This document shows positions 23,701-35,700 of a stretch of 64,000 bases of DNA, piece by piece. Numbering within the stretch: the first letter of the stretch is position 1; every line of letters begins with the position of its first letter. This DNA comes from Mermis nigrescens (Eukaryota > Nematoda > Enoplea > Mermithida > Mermithidae), in assembly GCA_036768485.1 (NCBI GenBank), contig JAVLUZ010000508.1, positions 620,001 through 684,000 on the forward strand, read 5' to 3'. The notes under the pieces are model-generated. The model had not been told where the DNA came from. It did no database searches and was given only the letters and a program-made list of their open reading frames with translations. Both the position numbers and the translations under genes were made by a program.

Positions 23701-26700
23701 TTAAGTATGGAAAAATGTCAAATTTTTCGGCGCTTCTGCTCCGTTTGGAGACAATTTTTAGTGATTTTTGGCGTGAAAGACCCTTAAATTAGCTAAAATA
23801 CACTACCAAAGATCGAAAACCCTGTTTTATCACACTAAAATCGCTACTGTACTATATTATAGTACACAAAAATTTGCATGTACAAAATGTACAAAGACTT
23901 TTGAGGACCATCTTTGTACCTGCACAAACGGACCTTGTACGAAAGAAAACACCGATTTCAGGTACTTTAAGCTAATCATCGTGATACTATTTCCTTAAAA
24001 TCAAAAAGTACAAAGTACACAGTTTTGAACTCATTTTATCATGCAAGAAATATAGCGTATCAAGATACACCAGATTTCTGATTACTAAAAAAGGCGGACT
24101 GAACAGAAAAAGCGTAAAATGATGCCGTTTTGGTTTTTTTGATACATTTTTTGGCCTGATTAATATCCATATTCTAGTGAATTTGCTGCAAATTTCAGTG
24201 TTACAATTTTTACTCAGATACTCTCTGGTGCGTTGGCTTCCGGGGCTCTATATAGTAAATTCTAAGTTTTCTCAATAATATAAATTCAAATGCATAAAAT
24301 AATTTTATATTCCTAAGCAGATAATTTTAAAACTGGATTTGTCTCCTGCCCCTGAATTATTTTCCGCGAAGTGCAAGAAAATTTGTGAATTTTAGGCGGA
24401 AGGACATTTAGAAGCTTGATACTGCTCGATATTCCATATTTATAGAGTTTAATGCGTAGCATCGAAGCTTTTTAAAAGTTATGCATGGAATGAAAATAGA
24501 TTAAAAGTAGTGATGTCCTGAGCACGGGCACTGGCACTGGGCCGGTGCTAGGCTAGTACCGGGGCCGGTGCTGAATGAAAGAAAAAATAAATACATTAAT
24601 AATTACTTGGAGCTCGTTAATCACCATTGTGGCAAAAAAGGACACGAAAAAGGTTGCATTTTGTTAATAAAGGCTTTTGATTAGGACACTGGAGCGTTGT
24701 GGACGAAACTTCATGACAAGATAATCTCTAAGTTTTTTTTAAAAATGAATCATTTGTTCAATGAATCATGTCATATTCAAAACATTATCAACTGGCAAGG
24801 AGAGGAGATAGTAATGAACAAAGATGATCAAAAATAAATACATTAATATACGGGAATGGTAAGTTCTTTTAATATGAGTACTACAAAGTATTTTTTAATT
24901 TTATTTCATAAAATCCGTATTTTTTTCCAAAGCAGGAGGCCGCAAAAGGTTGACATCTAGAATTTCGGAATACACTACTCGCCCTGAATGTTTATGCTTC
25001 AATAAGCTTCTAGAGCTTGTTAGGGTTATATCTTTAACACGTCGGTCCTATTTCCGTCCACGCACGACAGACGTGTTAAACATATAAGCCTTAACAAGCT
25101 CTATCATCCTATGGAGCATATTAAAACGTAAACATTTGTGGCAAGCACTGTATTTTAATGCAAAACATTTTCCGCAGATTTTTCTATAAAAAAAGCTCAT
25201 GCGTACTTGTAAGTAGACCTCTGAGACTCTTATGCATTACTACGATATCCCACATTTGCTTTCAAAGACTTTTAAAATGCGAAATAAAAAAATCTAAATA
25301 CAAGTATCTAACTTCAAAAAGCTCTTGTGGCTGTAATCTCGTTTGTTTCTTACAAGTTGGTATGTATACGTCAGGTACAACTAATTTTGAATTAAAGTCA
25401 AATTTAGATTTGACTATGGCAGTCAAGTGCTGCACAAGCCACTCATGATTTCGCTACATTTAAAGTCAATAAAAGCAATATCTATAAATTAAAAATAATT
25501 AAGAAATATTTACAAACTAACCAAACGAAATTGTGTTACATTTGTGTCTAGCATAAAAGTGAAAATTTATCTTTCTTGAAGAAGCCTAGTATATTATATA
25601 ATTCGCTAATCTGGCACCGGCACCAGCACCAGTAAAAAAAGCGGCACTATGACATCACTAAATAAAGATATGCTGAAATAGCTATTGCTGCTCTTGAAAT
25701 CGTTTTAACTTATTTCTTGAGCAAAATATGACTTCCAATCTGCCAATAAAGTAAATAAATGATATTAATAAGTATTATCAGGCACACATGGGCAATGCCC
25801 CATATCGGCCCATCACCAGGACGGGCCGAACCAAAGGTTGGACGGGGCGAAGGGGAAACTTGGACGGGGCTATGTTTTGTACAGGGAAAAAATTTTTGTA
25901 GATAATTTAAGGAAATGCTAGATACAGTATATCATGACCAGTTTGCAAAACATGCACAGGAACCATCTTATTACACTGTTCGACACCTTTTTCATGGATG
26001 GACCCACCAATTTTCAGTTACTGACCCACTGATTAAGCTAAATGACCCACATTTTTCAGGCTTGGATCCACCTTTTTTCAGAGACAGACCCACCTTTTCA
26101 GTGTCTAGGGACCCACCCACCCTTTTGGCTGGAAGTTGGACGGGGCCAAATTTCGGCCATTGCCCAGGTATGTTATCAGGTGCGAAGCGCTTGGAAAATT
26201 TGAGAAATTAATATTATTTGCGGTCAAAAATTATTGCTAATTACTACCATGCTCGATTTATACCACTTTTTTCCTTTTCTTTATATTTAATTTTTTCATT
26301 CATTCATTTATTTATTTTCCGATATTTTCTCTAATGTTTTTCGCCTTTTTTATGCTTTTTTTTGTCGAATTGATAACTTCCCGCAACTATCCGAAGAGAA
26401 GCAATGCTTGTAAGTATATGTGGTGCGGAGCACCATAAATTTTCGATAGTTCTATTCTTTTATGTTTGATTTTGTTTGTATAATAATAAATACAGAAAAT
26501 TTTATTTGCCTAAAAGTTTTATCTGTTGAAAATTGAAATAGGCAAAAGGTGAGTTTTGTTAAATTGCTCAAAATTTTAGTATCTTTATGCTGTGAAACAC
26601 CAAAAACATGATTAGTTTTTCTGCTGAAAAGTCTGGAAAAAATTACAGGATGAATGGTGGATTAATTGGTTGATTGGTTGATTGTTCCAATGGTTGACTG

Positions 26701-29700
26701 ATTGATTGATTGATTGGTTGGTTAGTTTGTTGGCCGAATGGTTGGTTGATTGGTCGGTTATATGGTTAGTTGATCTAATGATTCGTCATTTGGTCGTTGG
26801 GCATCAAATCGGTTGGCTTGTCAGTTGGTCAGCAGACTAATTGGTTGCTTTGCTAATGGCCTGAGTGGTTAGTTTGTGAGTCGGTTGGTCAGTCAGTGAC
26901 ATATTAATTGGTTTTTTGGTTGGATAGTTGTTTGACCAGTTTGGTTGGATGTTGGTTGGTTGGCCGGTTGTTCGTTTAGCTGGCTAGTTGGTTTGTTGAT
27001 AGGCCTGTCGTTTTATTATTTGGTTGGCCATTTGGTTGGTAGGTTGTCTGTTGGTTGGTTGGTTGGTTGGTCCATTGGTCGCTTAGTCTGTTAATCAGCC
27101 GGTTAGTTGGCTGGTCAGTTGGCTGTCCAGTTGGCTGGCTGGTTGACTGTTTGATTGGTTGGTTGGCTAGTTGGTTGGTTGGTTGGTTGGTTGGTCGGTT
27201 TGTTGGCCGGTTAGTTTGTTGGTTGGTCGGTTGATTGGTTGGCTTTGTAGTTGGTTGGTTGGCTGGTTCGTTGTTAATTGCATACACATAACAACTCAAA
27301 ATTGGGGCAGGGGGTGTCTCGGCCATTTTTAGAGGGGAGGTGAATGACTTTAAAGTTTTGGTCAAAAAACGGCCAAAAAACGCCTAGAAAAACACAAAAT
27401 TCGATTTTTCCTAAAATGGGGGCCAATAATGTTCTGGCTTTGGGGGATGGGGATGGAGGACGCCAGGCTTTGGGTGGGAGGATCCACCCACCCCTGTTAC
27501 ATATATGGTTGATTGGTTAGTTGGTTGCTTCGATGGCCGTTTGGTTGGTTGTTTAGTTGGTCTGTTAGTTGGTTGATTGGCTAGTTAGTTGGTTGCTTGA
27601 CTGGTTGGTTGGCTACTTAATTGGCTATTTGGTTAACTAGTTGGTTGGCTAGTTGGTTGGCTAGTTGGTTGGCTACTTGGTTGGCTGGTTGGTTGGTTGG
27701 TTGGTTGGTTGGTTGGTTGGCTGGTTGGTTGGTTGGCTGGTTGGTTGGTTGGTTGGCCAGTTAGTTACTTGGTTGATTGGTTGGTTGGCCAGTTGGCTGA
27801 CTGGGTGGTTGGCCGGGTGGTTGGCCGGTTGGTTGACCGGGTTGTTGGCCGGGTGGTTGGCCGGTGGTTGGCCGGTTGGTTGACCGGTTGGTTTGCCATT
27901 TGGTTGGTTGGTTTGTTAGTTGATTGGTTAGTTGGTTGGTTAGTTGGTTGGTTAGTTGGTTGGTCGGTCGGTTGGTTGATTGGTTGGTTGGTTGGTTAAT
28001 GGTTGGTTAATTGGTTGGTTGGTTGGTTGGTTGATTGGTTGGTTGGTTGGTTGGTTGGTTGGTTGGTTGGTTGGTTGGTTGGTTGGTTGGTTGGTTGGTT
28101 AGTTAGTTGCTTGGTGGGTTGGTTCGTTGGTTGGTTGGTTGCAGGGGTGGATTAGGGGGGGCCGCCCCCCAATGGCCCAAAATAGTGTGCAAAATTAAGG
28201 ATTTTTGAGCAATTTTTAGCGATTTTCTGGTTAAAACGGCTAATTTTTCCGCCCAAGTCAGGGTTCCGCCCCCTCAGGGGTACCGCCCCCTCTTAGGAAA
28301 ATCCTGGATCCACCACTGGTTGGTTGGTTGGTCGGTTCATTGGTTGGTTGACTGGCTGGCTGTTTGGTTGGCCAGTTAGTTTTTTGGTTGTTGTTTGGTT
28401 GGCCTGTCGGTTGGTTGGTTGGCCACTTAGTTGGTTGCTTAGTCGGTTAACTAGTTGGTTGGTTGGCCGGTTGGTTGGTTAGACTGTTAGTTGGTTGATT
28501 GGTTGGATGACTGATTGAGCTAATGTCAACATAATCTATTTACATGTTTTTGTACTTTTGCGTTGGTACTTGCTGAGTTTGCCTTGTTTTATAACAAAAA
28601 ATTCAGGTGATACTCGCGATCTTACCAGGTGATACCCAGTGGCCTTCAGGTGATACCCAGTTGCCTTCAGGTGATACTGGGTTGAAATGGGTCAAACCCA
28701 TTGTCCAGGTGCGTAGGGGATCAAATTGCATAAGTTTGATATTTTTACTATGATTACCTACATAATTATTATATAATTACGTACGCGCTTCAAGTTTTGG
28801 ACCATGCTCTTATTCAGAAATAGAAGCAAAAAATTTTCAAGAAAATTCTAGTGAAATTGAATAGAATGTGGTCGAAAATGACTAATGATTTGGCACGGAA
28901 CGCCTGAAAAATCGGTGTTTTTGAAGTGAAAAATCGCTAAGAAGGCTAAATACAAGGCAAGTATTCTACGCCCTTAATTCACGATCTTCAAAAAAGGTCG
29001 TCTAAAAACGCTCTGGTCTTTTGCGTCAGCGATTATTTAGCCATGACGATTGTTTTTGACGCTAAGTGTCAACTAGCCATTGTCGACTATATTTTAGAAT
29101 ATCTTGAATTTTATCGAATTCTCCTCGAAAATTATTCTTTTTTATCAGTCTAGGAAGAAAAGGGGGTAAAGGTAAAATCCGGTACTGGGACCGGAACCGG
29201 ATTCAGGACAAATGGGTAAAATCTGGAACCGGACTCAGGACAAATGCGTAAAATCCAGTCAATCAGGACAATGAAAAGATCAGGACAATGTATTAGATAT
29301 GTATGGTCGGACTGGCCGGGACAAACTGGGTAAAATCCGGACAATCAGTCAGGACAATGACAAAATCAGGACAATGACAAAATCAGGACAATGTATTAGA
29401 ATATGTAGGGTCGGACTGGCCGGGACGGGACAAATTGATTTAAATCCGGACAATCAATCAGGATAATGACGAAATCAGTACAATGGGAGTGGGGTAGTTT
29501 CGGTTGTTAACCCTCATCAGGTCCCTCTTTGGGCACCCTCGTCTAGTTCCGGAAATACCCCACTCCCATTGTACTGATTTCGTCATTGTCCTGATTGATT
29601 GTCCGGATTTTACCCAATTTGTCCCATCCCGGCCAGTCCGACCCTACATATCTATTACATTGTCCTGATCTTTCCATTGTCCGGATTTTACCCATTTGTC

Positions 29701-32700
29701 CTGAGCAGTGTTTTTTTTGTACAAGGTCCGCTGGTACATGTACAAAGATGGTCCCTAAAAGTCTTTGTACATTTCGTACACACAAATTTTTGGGTACTAT
29801 AATATGCAAATGTATTTTTGGTCTATTGGCAGTCACATGAAATAATAATAATGCTTTATTCAAACCCGTAGGTACAATACAATGTTAAGAATGATACGCA
29901 ACGTTTCGACAGTTAACCTAACGTCGTCGTCAGGCTCTTACAGAATATAAGACGTTGTGGGCACCAGGAATTGAATTTTTTGTTGTTGAAAATTTTCAAT
30001 TCCTGGTGCCCACAACGTCTTATATTCTGTAAGAGCCTGACGACGACGGTAGGTTAACTGTCGAAACGTTGCGTATTATTCTTAACATTGTATTGTGCCT
30101 ACGGGTTTGAATAAAGCATCATTATTATTTTATGTATGTGACTGCCAATAGGCCAAAAAATATACTTTCTTTGGATATGAACCAGTCACAAACATTTAGA
30201 AGTCAGTTACTATAATATGGTACAGTAGCGATTTTAGTGTGGTGAAAATAGAGTTGTTCGACCTTTGGTTACGCATTTTAGCAATTTCTAGGTTTCTGAG
30301 GGCAAAAATCAGTAATAATCGTCTCAAAACGGCGCGAAGCGTCAAAAAATTTGGCATTTTTCCTTTCAGAATGCAATTTCTGAAATTACATATAAAGATA
30401 AATAGAACACACAATTGCTCATTTCTGCGCGGAGCGCCGAGAATTTTGCAAATTTCGAACCTTTTTTTGCAGTTTTTGTCTTCCAAAAAATCTTTGTACA
30501 TGTACAAAGACGGTTACCAAAAGTCTTTGTACATCGCGAAAAATGTTTGCCGAATACAAAAAAACCGTGGTCCTGAGTCCAGTTCCGGTTCCGGATTTTA
30601 CCCACACCCAAAAAAGAATCGTAAGAAACTCCAAAAGCGACGTTTTTGACGCCTATCGACGTTTTTGTACCCATAAGAGGCATTTGGTTTCATCCTCAGA
30701 ATGACCACTTTGAGCATGCAAAAGCGTAATACGGGTTATATCGCGAACACTTTTAATTACAGTTCGGGAGTGGCGAAACGACATACAGGCTCATTCCGTC
30801 GTTGGATGGCAACTTTTACATGTACGACGACGCGGTGGCTCAAGGCATTCCGGTCAGCGCCGAAACCTTGCTCGGCAATTCTATGAAATTTGGCACTGAC
30901 GTCATTTCCGGTGGCAAGGAAGTCAGAACCTTCGGTCTGAAGTCTGATTCGGGCGAGGTACCTAGTCGTCGCTTTCCGCATTTCGTTACTGATTTTTTAA
31001 TTTCGATGACAATCGGCTGAAACAAAATGAAAAGCGCTCGAGGCTTAGGTTAATTTTGTTTGGAATAGGCATTAGCGTTAAGCGAAAAGTACGAAAAAGG
31101 CATTGCGGGATTTGAACTTCGCGTCGGACTCGATGTCGCGAATCACTGATCGTTTATTGAAATATTCAGAAAAACATTCAATCAAACTTTCTTTCGCTTC
31201 GTTCGCCGCAAACAGTTTATCTTCGCTTCGAAGCACTTTTTTTTGTACGAGACAAAGATTTTGAAGCTCCTACAAAAATTTTTGGATCGATCTTTGTGAC
31301 AGTTTTTTGTTAATTTTTTATTTTACAAAAGCGAAGTTTTTGAACAAAAAAAAGACAGTGTTCAAAATCATCCACGTCCAATATTATACTTGCTAACAGT
31401 TCAAATGGTATGATTTTCTCGACTGAGTATTCAGCTACAGGCACGTATCTCTGGGGGAATGAGGGGGTTCGGACCCCCAAAATTCTGAAAAATCGAAGTT
31501 TTTAAACGTTATTTTGTGCTATTTTTGGGCTTCCCCAATAGTTGGTGTTGGTCCCCCTAAATAGGACGGCCAGCTACGTGCCCGTCCAGCTAATGCGTAA
31601 AACGCAGCCTCTCAGCCGCGACGAATTTTAAGGAGCTCGGTGAGAGACGTTTTGGTTTCTTAGCTTATTTAGCTCATGTTCAGCTGCTTTATTCGTACGC
31701 GTTGAACAGTCGTCAAAGCGGCGCAGACGCGTCGACCTCGGCTCCAAAGAGCAACTTGGTTATCAAGCGAACCACGCGTATTATTAGAGCCGTCGAGGCC
31801 ATCAGCGGAGTGGAGAGGTGCGTCCATTCAAATTTCATTTACCTACTGTTCGCCGTTTTGATTAAAAATTTCACTTTTCTATAATTTCTCGCTGGTCCAG
31901 GGGCGGATTTAAGGGGGAGCGGCCGCCCCTATCCCCATTGGCCAAAAATATTTTGCGGGATAAAGAATGGATATGCAATTTGCAATGAATTTTGGCCGTC
32001 AGTGACCATAATTTCTCAAATTTTTCCGGCGCACGATGATACCTATTTACGACATTGATTTACTTCCTTGGCGACCCGGAAGCCATTTTCTGTTCGTGTG
32101 GGTTTCAAAACAATTTTAACAGCCGAAACAGCTATTTTTGCATAGTTTTCTTCTATTTTCAAATAAAAATTCCGATGTTTCGCATCAAATGCCATAAATA
32201 CAGGAAACCAAGCAGTAAATCATGCCCCTAGACGTCTATGCGCCTTAATTTCACAAATTTTCCGGCGCTTCGCGCCAGCTTTTGTTAAAGTCAAATAAAT
32301 TAAATGATTTTTTCGCACAAAATTGCCTAAAATTTCAAAATTTAAAAAAATATTGCGTCAAAAGTGATTTTATGTAAAAGTATACAATGTAAAACACCAA
32401 AAATAGGCTATTTCGCGCGTTAAGGGCAAATTTTTGGACCTATTTTTGACCGTTTTTGGAAAAGTTGGGATACCGCCCGCCCCCCTCCCCCTTACAAAAA
32501 CAGATCCACCGCAGCACTGATCTATTATCGTCAAAAATTAAAGTACTACGGGATTGCTTTATTCAAACGCTATAATCAATATAAACCCATAATTCAAAAT
32601 AATAAAAGCGATTGTTCAAGTATGGAGCGGCTTACCGGAGGTAACCCGCTAACACGTAATCAAATGTATTAACGTATCGGAGAAGTAATTTGTAAGTACG

Positions 32701-35700
32701 TTAATGAGGCGGGCGATTAGCGGTCAATCCTTATTAACGTAAAAGTAATGTTTACCGACCAGGTGGAATGTGACGGTGGGTGAGCACGAAATTTTCGTGC
32801 CCGAGGTCGGCGCTTTTCATTGCCAGAGGGCCCGGGATGAATTGGAATTTCGGTTGAGTCCCGCCGACGGTCTGATTGCGGCGTTCGCGAAGTCGGCGCC
32901 TTATCAGCCTCTTTGGACCAGGAAAGTGCGCCTAACTTATTCCTAACTCGCTTTTTGCTACGGAACAATAAAGCGAATCGAATATTCGTTGAAAATTAAT
33001 TAAAACGTTAAATGTCGGAAAATTACGCAAAAATTTTCAGTAGCTTTTCTAATAACGAATAGCGAATTTAAAACGACGACAACTACGTACGTAACGGAGC
33101 GGGAGGGCGGAATCCACCACCCAAAGTCGGTCGTCCCTCCGTACCCGGTGTCAGAAAATAATGACCGCCTCTCGATTTTTGGCAAAAATTTGGTTTTTTT
33201 TAAAGCATTTTTAGGTGTTTTTGTTGCCGTTTTTCAGCCAAAATTTGGAGGTCATTCACTCGCCACTCGCCGTTGAGACTCGGCCGTGGACCTCTTGTCC
33301 TAAAATTTCCAGCCATTAACCCGTTACGCGTATGGCGACCGCTGTTCTTATGTACGAGACAAAGATTTTGAGGCTCGTACAAAGATTTTCAGAGCCGTCT
33401 TTGAACAATGCGCAAATACTTTTTGGGGCGAAGTGATAGTAATTTTATCACTTTTTAATGAATTTTTCAGCAAAATTTCGCCGAATATCATAATTCATTC
33501 TATTTAGCTCCAAAATCTGTCTTTAAGCATCTTTGAACAGATTTCAGCATCTTTTACATAAATCTCTATTTTTTTACAAAGATTTTATGCAGATAAAAAG
33601 AAGTATTAAACAACTTTGCAACGTTTTCTGCCATTTGACGATAAAATTGACTTGTTATCTTTGCGTTGCATTAAATTCATGAGCGAATTAGTGCCTATTA
33701 TGAGATTCAGTCGGCATATCGCAATCGCCGTATTATTTTTGATTGCGTAACGCCAGTTATATTAGCTTTCTATGTCGAATTTTACGTGTTAATTCAACCC
33801 AATACTCATGGAAATTTCGGCGCTTCGCGCCGAACTAATATAATTAGCTAAATTTAAGACAAAGTAATACTTTTTGCGGAGCGTGCGGGTCTTGGATGAC
33901 AATCTAGGACTACGTAAAAATGTGTATATTTGATCGATATATTATATGTACAAAAAGTTTTTTCTCGTACATAGTTTTTTTCGGAGATCTTTGTACGTGC
34001 ACAAAGAGGATCGTACAATAACAGCGATGGCGAGATGGCGACAAACAACCGTCCTGAAAATTAATTAAGGCCATCGATTAATCTTTTCCATCGCAGCCAT
34101 TCTGCTTTTTTTACTCTTACATAAGTTGTGAGCATAATTTTTCAATTTGCATGAGTGACCTGGAATCAAGCGCGGATCCAGGGGGGTTGGGTGGCCGCTC
34201 CCTCAAACCCTTTTTGAAAGTGTTTTGGGCAGCAGATTTACGTTGGAATGCGCTCAATATTGAGCTAAAAACGCAAAAATCGAAAATTTTCGTTGCTTCA
34301 GCGCCTAATCGTCATTAACTTTCGTTATAATGTTCCAGCATTGTGTTTGAAACGGCTGAAATATCCCAGTGCTTCTTCACTTGAATTTAGCGATTTCAAT
34401 GTGCTATTTATCGGTTGAAACTCTAAACGCTAATTGAACATCGTGTTAAAAGTGCATGAAAATCATTTTGCGCCGTTTCTGTAATTTTTTCTTCCGTTCG
34501 TTCTTTTTGTATCCAACGCAATCAAATAGTCGGGTTGCGTGACCCGACTCGTTGGGCGGGACCGCCTATCCCCCACCCAAAGGAAAACGGAAAATTGGCG
34601 AAGTGCGCCTAAAACATCGCCAAAACATATCTTTAGCGTGTATCTGAGCTTAGAAACTCAAAATTTTCGGCGCTTACCGTCAGATTTATTGTTTATGTTC
34701 TGCTTTGTCCTCTAAACCGCTAAAAATCACTCAAATTTGAGTCAATCGTTAAGAACGTGTCAATTTTTCCGGCGTCGTGCGCCGGATTCATTCTACGGCT
34801 ATAGCTTTTTGCTTCCTAGTTCATTCAAAACTGTTCAAATTTGAATTACGATACGGAGAACATACAATTTTTTCCGGCGCTTCGAGCCGGATTTATTGTT
34901 TATCTACGCTTCTTTAGTCTAGCTCGCTCAAAACCGTCAAATTTGAGCTGACTCGCAGAATATGTCGATTTTTTAGGCGCTTCGCGCCGAATTATGTATT
35001 ATCCGTATAATTCATCATGCGTTCAATGATTAAATACAAAGATGGAGATAAAAAATTACTCGCGAATTGAATGATGAAAATCGTTTGCGCGGATGGCTTA
35101 AATGATAAATTTTTTGCACAATGATCCATAACGAATAAAGCTGAAAATTCTTGAAATTTTATTTGAAATTTTCTTCACCATCGCATAAAGTGCTGCGATG
35201 CGCTCAAACCTGCCTTTTCGCTTATCGCCTAATGGTTCTCGATATATCCGACTTGACATTTTCGGACCGCCCCCGCTCAAATTTTTCCCGCGTCCGCTAG
35301 TGCATGGAAATTACTTCAATTAAGCTACGGCGCTTACGCATACTTTGTAACGATTGGTTTTACTAATTTCCTCACGTCATCAAAATGAATAGAGGCTATT
35401 TTCATCGAACTATAGTTTGCGATTCGGTGGATTAAACACGCAAGCTTGTATATGGAATTTTTGGCTTTTTTGACGAAATGATTAATTTTCCGACGACTAA
35501 AGTGGGCGCGTTACCTAGTTTTGCTTAGTAGTTGGGCGTCATTTCAGCTTAATTACCTAATAGCCTGTCTTTGATCGTTGGACCAAAACGGCGCCAACGA
35601 GATTAGCCTTTTTGACCCGCTGGTAGTGCCTTATTTGCCCGAAAAGGCCATCGTCGAACCACGAACCGATACCGTTCTGTACGTCGGTAAGCTCATTGTG

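Larger units (their letters stand above)
26650..28515 (+). repeat. (GGTT)n simple repeat tract, interrupted
   Basis: Degenerate to pure GGTT/TTGG tetranucleotide repeats, purest near 28015-28100. Interrupted by elements at 27281-27507 and 28142-28318. Open frames across it (VGWLVGWL on +, PTNQPTNQ on -) are a by-product of the repeat. Confidence 0.97.
29150..30610. repeat. Large foldback with tandem AATCAGGACAATG motifs, split by an insertion
   Basis: The left arm (~29155-29500) repeats GTAAAATCCGG and CAGGACAATGA motifs. The right arm (~29555-29705, continuing 30578-30610) is its inverted partner. The inner arms CAGTACAATGGGAGTGGGGTA and TACCCCACTCCCATTGTACTG enclose a ~65-nt loop. The right arm is interrupted by 29706-30569. 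Confidence 0.8.
22764..30762 (+). other. PERK intron 2 (8 kb)
   Basis: Largest intron. Holds family F (23200-23954), the TAGTGATGTC element (24508-25660), family H (25783-26172), the (GGTT)n tract (26650-28515) with two inserted elements, and a foldback with two nested insertions (29150-30610). Nothing recognised at 22780-23190, 23960-24500, 26180-26640 or 28730-29140 beyond decayed repeats. Confidence 0.75.

Noticed and set aside
27665..27999. Plus-strand ORFs of VGWL repeats and a minus-strand PTNQ repeat protein
   Set aside because: They are direct translations of the (GGTT)n repeat in all frames, with no start context or other coding signal.
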